Assembly: GCA_964653695.1 (NCBI GenBank) | Contig: CAZZFQ010000057.1 | Span: 1 to 9,247 of the forward strand | Length of the DNA stretch: 9,247 bases | Direction: 5' to 3' | Source: JALHTG01 sp964653695 | GTDB taxonomy: Archaea > Thermoproteota > Bathyarchaeia > 40CM-2-53-6 > JALHTG01 | Part shown: one piece after another, positions 5,907-9,247 of the stretch | Numbering within the stretch: the stretch's first letter is position 1 | How the letters are laid out: each line of letters starts with the position of its first letter | Translations under genes and position numbers: made by a program | Notes under the pieces: model-generated | Told to the model about the DNA's origin: nothing | The model's database searches: none | What the model saw: the letters and a program-made list of their open reading frames with translations, nothing else

Positions 5907-6905
5907 TCAGAGAGGAAGCCGGACGGGTTTGCCGGAATTGATAGACCTATAGCAGGCTTCTCCGATCTCTACTGCCTTGTATCCTTCTAGCTCGTCTACC
6001 ACAGCTCTTGTGTCATTGATTATTGAATCGATGAAGAATCTGTCCTCCTCTGCGAAACCCCAGCCCCACCCCGTTGTGCCTCGTGAGAGTTGACTGAAGT
6101 CATAGGTTACAGCTTCAACGTCGAGTCCAGGAGAGTGAGCGAACTTCCAAGGTTCCTCGATCACTACACTTGAGTGATCGCCGTAGAGCTCGACTCTCTC
6201 GACTGGTGTGATCCAGCTCGTGTGGCCCGAGGACGCCAAAGAGGCAAATCTATCTTCCTTGAATCTGAGTAGCATCGCTATGTCATTGACTTGGCTTTCG
6301 TATACGTTGGCTTTTCCGAAAGCGTAGACTTCGGTGACGTCCCCCATCAGCCATCGAAGAGCGTCCAAGACATGAATTATGCTCTCATAGATGAAGCCTC
6401 CCGAGATCTTAGGGTCACCTACCCAGCTTGGCCTCTTCAGTTCTCCTCTGATGATTCTTGCGGAAGCCATGTACGGCTTCAGTGCACGCGTCTCTATCAT
6501 GCTCTTCACCTTCTTGTACACGGGCCAGAAGCGCCTATTGTGGCCGACTTGATACTTTGCAGGGGATTCCCTGAGGGCATCAATGATTCGCTTTGCGTCT
6601 GCTGTGCCTGTTGCCATGGGCTTCTCAGAAAAAACATTCTTTCCATGTCGGATTGCGTACAGCGCATGCTCAGCATGAAGTACATTTGGTGAAGTTATGA
6701 AGACGGCTTGGACAGAATCTTCATCGATGAGAGCTTTGTGGTCCTCGTAGGGCTCAGCGCCATGCTTTGCTGCAAGGGCTTCGGCGGTGTCTCTGTGCAT
6801 GTCTGCGACACCGACCAGCTTGATTCGGCTATCTGCTGATAAGACCTGTGCGTGAACCGAGCCCGCGTGACCGGAACCTATTATGCCTACACCTAACTTA
6901 GCCAT
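5907..6905 (-). CDS. iolG: Gfo/Idh/MocA-family oxidoreductase, probable inositol 2-dehydrogenase (IolG)
   Basis: A 332-residue NAD(P)-dependent dehydrogenase. The N-terminal Rossmann motif is GIIGSGHAG (7-15) with an acidic D35 at the end of the second strand, pointing to NAD. The family motif SEKPMA is at 93-98 with catalytic K95, followed by GHNRRF (121-126) and the active-site helix GGFIYESIIHVLDALRW (169-185) carrying H178 and D181. Length matches the 330-340 residues usual for IolG. The family includes myo- and scyllo-inositol dehydrogenases and many other sugar dehydrogenases, and this sequence is less like T. maritima TM0414 than the other genes here are like their Thermotoga counterparts. 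The inositol role therefore rests mainly on context: iolI 25 bp downstream, and iolM-iolN divergent from it. It would make 2-keto-myo-inositol, the substrate of both IolI and IolM. The ATG at 6905 places the glycine motif properly. Upstream AT-rich TCTTAAGA near 6942 is a weak TATA candidate. Confidence 0.82.
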   Translation of the reverse strand: MAKLGVGIIGSGHAGSVHAQVLSADSRIKLVGVADMHRDTAEALAAKHGAEPYEDHKALIDEDSVQAVFITSPNVLHAEHALYAIRHGKNVFSEKPMATGTADAKRIIDALRESPAKYQVGHNRRFWPVYKKVKSMIETRALKPYMASARIIRGELKRPSWVGDPKISGGFIYESIIHVLDALRWLMGDVTEVYAFGKANVYESQVNDIAMLLRFKEDRFASLASSGHTSWITPVERVELYGDHSSVVIEEPWKFAHSPGLDVEAVTYDFSQLSRGTTGWGWGFAEEDRFFIDSIINDTRAVVDELEGYKAVEIGEACYRSINSGKPVRLPL

Positions 6906-6925
6906 GCGAGATCGCTTTGACTATG

Positions 6926-6938
6926 TGTTCAGTTGTTC
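6926..6938 (+). promoter_or_regulatory. Direct repeat TGTTC-N3-TGTTC upstream of iolG
   Basis: TGTTC occurs at 6926-6930 and again at 6934-6938, an 8-bp period, within the leader or promoter of iolG. The first copy extends to TGTTCA, identical to the half-site of the perfect palindrome at the garR-like start. This is suggestive of a shared regulator but too short to be sure. Confidence 0.2.
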
Positions 6939-6960
6939 TCTTAAGATCTTGTTTCGGAAT

Positions 6961-6984
6961 CGAACTGAGAGACGAATGAGTTCG
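6961..6984. promoter_or_regulatory. Inverted repeat CGAACT-N12-AGTTCG in the iolG/iolM divergent region
   Basis: CGAACT (6961-6966) and AGTTCG (6979-6984) are exact reverse complements with centres 18 bp apart, midway in the 150-bp spacer between iolG and iolM. The site is about 24 bp upstream of the iolM TATA-like box and could control both directions. It shares a GAAC/GTTC core with the TGTTCA sites. Confidence 0.3.
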
Positions 6985-7007
6985 TTACTGTCATGCCTAC
7001 GCTAAGG

Positions 7008-7049
7008 TTATAGGAGAACCATTGCGATACTCCAAAAACTGTTGAGGAG
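7008..7049 (+). promoter_or_regulatory. iolMN promoter and ribosome binding site
   Basis: TTATAG at 7008-7013 is a TATA-like box, about 45 bp before the iolM ATG. Transcription would start near 7036 and give a short leader with GAGGAG at 7044-7049, 6 bp from the ATG. The arrangement mirrors that of iolO: a TATA box, a leader of 15-20 nt and a Shine-Dalgarno. Confidence 0.45.
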
Positions 7050-7055
7050 AAACAC

Positions 7056-8225
7056 ATGAAAGGTGCAGTACTTCACGCTGAATGGGAACCTAGAAGAGGA
7101 TATGTTCCAACTCAGGTCGAGAGTCAGACGCGTAAGGCGACGCAAGGAAGCAGAGTCTGGAGGCATCCAAGACTAGTTCTGGAAGAAGTACCGACGCCCG
7201 AAATAGGGCAGAAGGATTTGCTCATACAGGTGAAGGCGTGTGGGGTCTGTGGGTCTGATGTCCACATGTATGAGAAGGATGGAGAAGGCTATGTTCTGTA
7301 TCCTGGCCTGACGCGCTTTCCATCAATCTTGGGGCATGAGCTCTCAGGCGTCGTCAAGAAAGTTGGAAGTGAAGTCAAGGGTTTCAATGAAGGCGATATG
7401 GTAACTACTGAGGAGATGATCTGGTGCGGCGAGTGCACTCCTTGCAGAAACGGTGTGCCAAATCATTGCGTGAATCTTGAGGAGATCGGTTTCACTATTA
7501 GCGGGGGATTCGCGGAGTTTTTGAAGGTTGGAGCGAAATACTGCTGGAGGATAGACAGTATGTTGGATGCGTATGGGTCGGAGGACCGTGCATGTGAGGC
7601 AGGCTCTCTCGTGGAACCAACGTCGGTTTCATACCACGCGATGTTCACGAGAGGTGAAGGCTTCAAGCCTGGCGCGTTCGTGGTTGTATATGGGGCAGGG
7701 CCGATCGGGTTAGCTGCGATATCTCTAGCGAAGGCGGCTGGTGCGGGCAAAGTCATTTCTTTCGAGACGGCTCGGGGAAGACTCGACCTGGCTACCAAGG
7801 TTGGCGCCGACTATGCCTTCAGTCCAGTAGAGCTTGAGAAGAATGGGCTTGCTCCCCACCAGAAGGTCATGGAGATCACTGGAGGACTTGGCGCTGATAT
7901 GCAGATCGAGGCTGCTGGAGCTCCTGCAAAGACACTGCCTGAAATGGAGAAGTCTTTGGCGATTGGTGGAAAGATAACATGGATAGGGAGGGCTGATGTC
8001 CAGGCGCCAATATTCCTAGAAAGATTTCAGGTGAGAGCAGGCCAGGTCTATGGAAGTCAGGGCCATTCGGGGCATGGAAACTTCATGAACGCCATACGCC
8101 TGATGGCGGCGGGCAAGATAGATATGACGAAGATAATTACGCGAAGGTTTAAGTTGGATGAGGCTCTGAGCGCAATGGAGCAGGCGACAAAGCGAGTCGA
8201 CGCGAAGATCACGCTCAAACCTTAG
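7056..8225 (+). CDS. iolM: Zinc-dependent scyllo-inosose 3-dehydrogenase (IolM), MDR alcohol dehydrogenase family
   Basis: A 389-residue medium-chain dehydrogenase, close in length and motifs to T. maritima TM0412, which oxidises scyllo-inosose to 3-dehydro-scyllo-inosose with NAD. Catalytic zinc ligands are C65 in ACGVCGSDVH, H94 and E95 in LGHELSG. The structural zinc lobe has C124, C127, C130 and C138 (WCGECTPC followed by NHC). AGSLVEPTSVSYHAM (182-196), the Rossmann motif YGAGPIGLA (212-220) and the late SQGHSGHGNF complete the match; the last motif and the EPTSV helix are shared with TM0412 as I recall it. Residues 10-40 form an extended N-terminal stretch, also seen in TM0412, before the usual VEEVP strand. 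The start is fixed by the Shine-Dalgarno GAGGAG 6 bp upstream. It is followed by iolN after a gap of 27-36 bp, so the two are co-transcribed and catalyse consecutive steps. Confidence 0.92.
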   Translation: MKGAVLHAEWEPRRGYVPTQVESQTRKATQGSRVWRHPRLVLEEVPTPEIGQKDLLIQVKACGVCGSDVHMYEKDGEGYVLYPGLTRFPSILGHELSGVVKKVGSEVKGFNEGDMVTTEEMIWCGECTPCRNGVPNHCVNLEEIGFTISGGFAEFLKVGAKYCWRIDSMLDAYGSEDRACEAGSLVEPTSVSYHAMFTRGEGFKPGAFVVVYGAGPIGLAAISLAKAAGAGKVISFETARGRLDLATKVGADYAFSPVELEKNGLAPHQKVMEITGGLGADMQIEAAGAPAKTLPEMEKSLAIGGKITWIGRADVQAPIFLERFQVRAGQVYGSQGHSGHGNFMNAIRLMAAGKIDMTKIITRRFKLDEALSAMEQATKRVDAKITLKP

Positions 8226-8261
8226 CGCATTTGATGAATGAATTGAGGTAAGGTGGAATCG

Positions 8262-9227
8262 ATGGGCAAATGGAATATTCCTCCTGACGGCGGTCACATG
8301 GATAGGCCGAGCCACATATACTTCCAGAACATGACGGGTAAGGAGGCTCAAGAGCGACTCAAAAAGAACGACATAATCATAATTCCGATTGGAAGTACAG
8401 AGGCGCATGGGCCGCACGCATGCTATGGCGAGGACACGTTTCTCGTCACAAGGATGGCGGAGCTGGTAGCCGAAAGGACCGGGTGCACCGTTGCGCAGCC
8501 TATCTGGTATGGCTCGCATCCCTACCACCATATCGGGATGCCAGGAACGGTTGTGGTTGATGATGACGATTTCAAGGCCCTGATTCGAGCCGTGATGGCT
8601 GGCTTGTGGAACGCAGGTTTCAGGAAGCAGATCCTCCTCAATGGCCACGGGCAGGAGTATGTGATCCCATCAGCGATTCATCAGTTCGCGAAAAAATTTC
8701 AGGTGCCCGGAGTCTTCCTGAATTTGAACTGGTATCATGCTATTCCTGACCGGGTGAAGGACAAGGAGCATGGTGGGCCGTTTGAGACATCTTTCCTTCA
8801 CGCCGACGAGGTTGAGACGTCTTTCTCCCTCGCTCTCTTTCCTGAACTAATACACATGGAAGACGCGGCAGACACAACTCCTAGGAGCTACCTGCCTCCA
8901 AAGCACATAGACAAGGCTGGAAACGTGTACCAGATGCCGATCGAATGGTACAGTCAGGTTGGAGCAGGACCGATCGAGATCGTTGCCTATCCGGAGGGTG
9001 TGGTGGGGAAGGCTACTCTGGCGAAGGCGGAGAAGGCGAAGATGGGAGTCGAAGAGCTGCTGAACTATATGGTCGAACTCCACGACGATATACTGAAGAA
9101 GTTTCCTGCAGGAGTTCTGCCTCCAATGAATGAGGTTAGCCAAAGGCCAAGAGAGGAGCTTGAGGAGCTAGTCAAAGGCCCGTTGAGGGGCGGCAGACAC
9201 ATATACACCATAGCATATCCTCCGTAG
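8262..9227 (+). CDS. iolN: 3-dehydro-scyllo-inosose hydrolase (IolN), creatininase family
   Basis: A 321-residue creatininase-superfamily metallohydrolase expected to cleave the carbocyclic diketone ring to 5-keto-L-gluconate. It shows IYFQNMTGKEA (19-29), the metal motif PIGSTEAHGPH with E47 and H49, D58 in GEDTF (the 34/36/45 spacing of creatininase), GSHPYHH (84-90), NGHGQE (127-132), NLNWYHAIPD (154-163) and HADEVETS (180-187). Family creatininases run to about 260 residues; the longer C terminus with YPEGVVGKATLA and a closing RGGRHIYT tail is what I recall for TM0413-type IolN. I place the start at ATG 8262, with AGGTGG (8251-8256) 5 bp upstream; an in-frame GTG at 8253 would add three residues. 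It is the second gene of the iolMN operon and ends 20 bp before the window edge. The substrate assignment rests on family resemblance plus the adjoining iolM. Confidence 0.92.
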   Translation: MGKWNIPPDGGHMDRPSHIYFQNMTGKEAQERLKKNDIIIIPIGSTEAHGPHACYGEDTFLVTRMAELVAERTGCTVAQPIWYGSHPYHHIGMPGTVVVDDDDFKALIRAVMAGLWNAGFRKQILLNGHGQEYVIPSAIHQFAKKFQVPGVFLNLNWYHAIPDRVKDKEHGGPFETSFLHADEVETSFSLALFPELIHMEDAADTTPRSYLPPKHIDKAGNVYQMPIEWYSQVGAGPIEIVAYPEGVVGKATLAKAEKAKMGVEELLNYMVELHDDILKKFPAGVLPPMNEVSQRPREELEELVKGPLRGGRHIYTIAYPP

Positions 9228-9247
9228 CCTTGCAGAGGGGACAAGGC

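Noticed and set aside
6291..6692. Plus-strand open frame of 133 codons inside iolG
   Set aside because: It is antisense to the conserved Gfo/Idh/MocA core, and its translation shows no domain.
8016..8648. Minus-strand open frame of 210 codons across the iolM/iolN junction
   Set aside because: It is long, but it overlaps two strongly conserved genes and the translation is rich in His, Arg and Cys without any recognisable motif, as expected for an antisense shadow.
1..9247. Mobile element, CRISPR, tRNA or phage content
   Set aside because: No transposase or integrase frames, spaced direct repeats, cloverleaf-like segments or terminal repeats were seen; almost the whole window is accounted for by metabolic genes.

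Overview
This is a draft-assembly fragment, with one 100-N scaffold gap, that reads as a carbohydrate catabolic locus centred on inositol. The best-supported genes correspond to the hydrolytic inositol route described for Thermotoga maritima. They are an inositol 2-dehydrogenase-like oxidoreductase (IolG), a zinc-dependent scyllo-inosose 3-dehydrogenase (IolM), a creatininase-family 3-dehydro-scyllo-inosose hydrolase (IolN) and a TIM-barrel 5-keto-L-gluconate epimerase (IolO). An IolI-type inosose isomerase and two TM0415-like PfkB kinases accompany them. No transporter, transcription-factor gene, tRNA, rRNA, CRISPR array or mobile element is visible. The family assignments come from sequence recall and motif reading, not from a search.

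Host: base composition is roughly half G+C by eye. Several gene starts have a TATA-like box at archaeal spacing (about 26-45 bp upstream of the start codon), one of them in a leaderless arrangement, and some genes begin with TTG or GTG. With the family content (a TM1367-type cyclophilin-like protein, TM0415/TK2285-like kinases) this suggests an archaeon, perhaps of the Thermoproteota/Bathyarchaeia kind, known from a metagenome bin. A Thermotoga-like bacterium is not excluded, and the taxonomic call is weak.

Layout. (1) 1-2787, minus strand, one probable operon read right to left: a GarR/HIBADH-type reductase, a YbaK-type aminoacyl-tRNA deacylase, a PfkB kinase joined to it by a 4-bp ATGA overlap, and a second PfkB kinase cut by the left edge. 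(2) 2788-2848, a short divergent promoter region with a perfect TGTTCA-N4-TGAACA palindrome and a TATA-like element. (3) 2849-3838, plus strand, a TIM-barrel metal-dependent isomerase/epimerase of unknown substrate. (4) 3863-4249, minus strand, a small cyclophilin-like protein. (5) 4381-5196, plus strand, iolO with its own TATA box and Shine-Dalgarno. (6) 5241-6905, minus strand, iolG followed 25 bp later by iolI; iolI is broken by the N gap. (7) 7056-9227, plus strand, iolM then iolN, divergent from iolG across a 150-bp control region.

Working model (inference): IolG oxidises myo-inositol to 2-keto-myo-inositol (scyllo-inosose). IolM oxidises this again to a diketone, IolN opens the ring hydrolytically to 5-keto-L-gluconate, and IolO epimerises that to D-tagaturonate for entry into hexuronate catabolism. 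IolI would interconvert inososes and so admit D-chiro-inositol. The kinases, the GarR-like reductase and the third TIM-barrel protein are not required by the known route and may mark an extension or a branch. Enzymes downstream of tagaturonate are not in this window.
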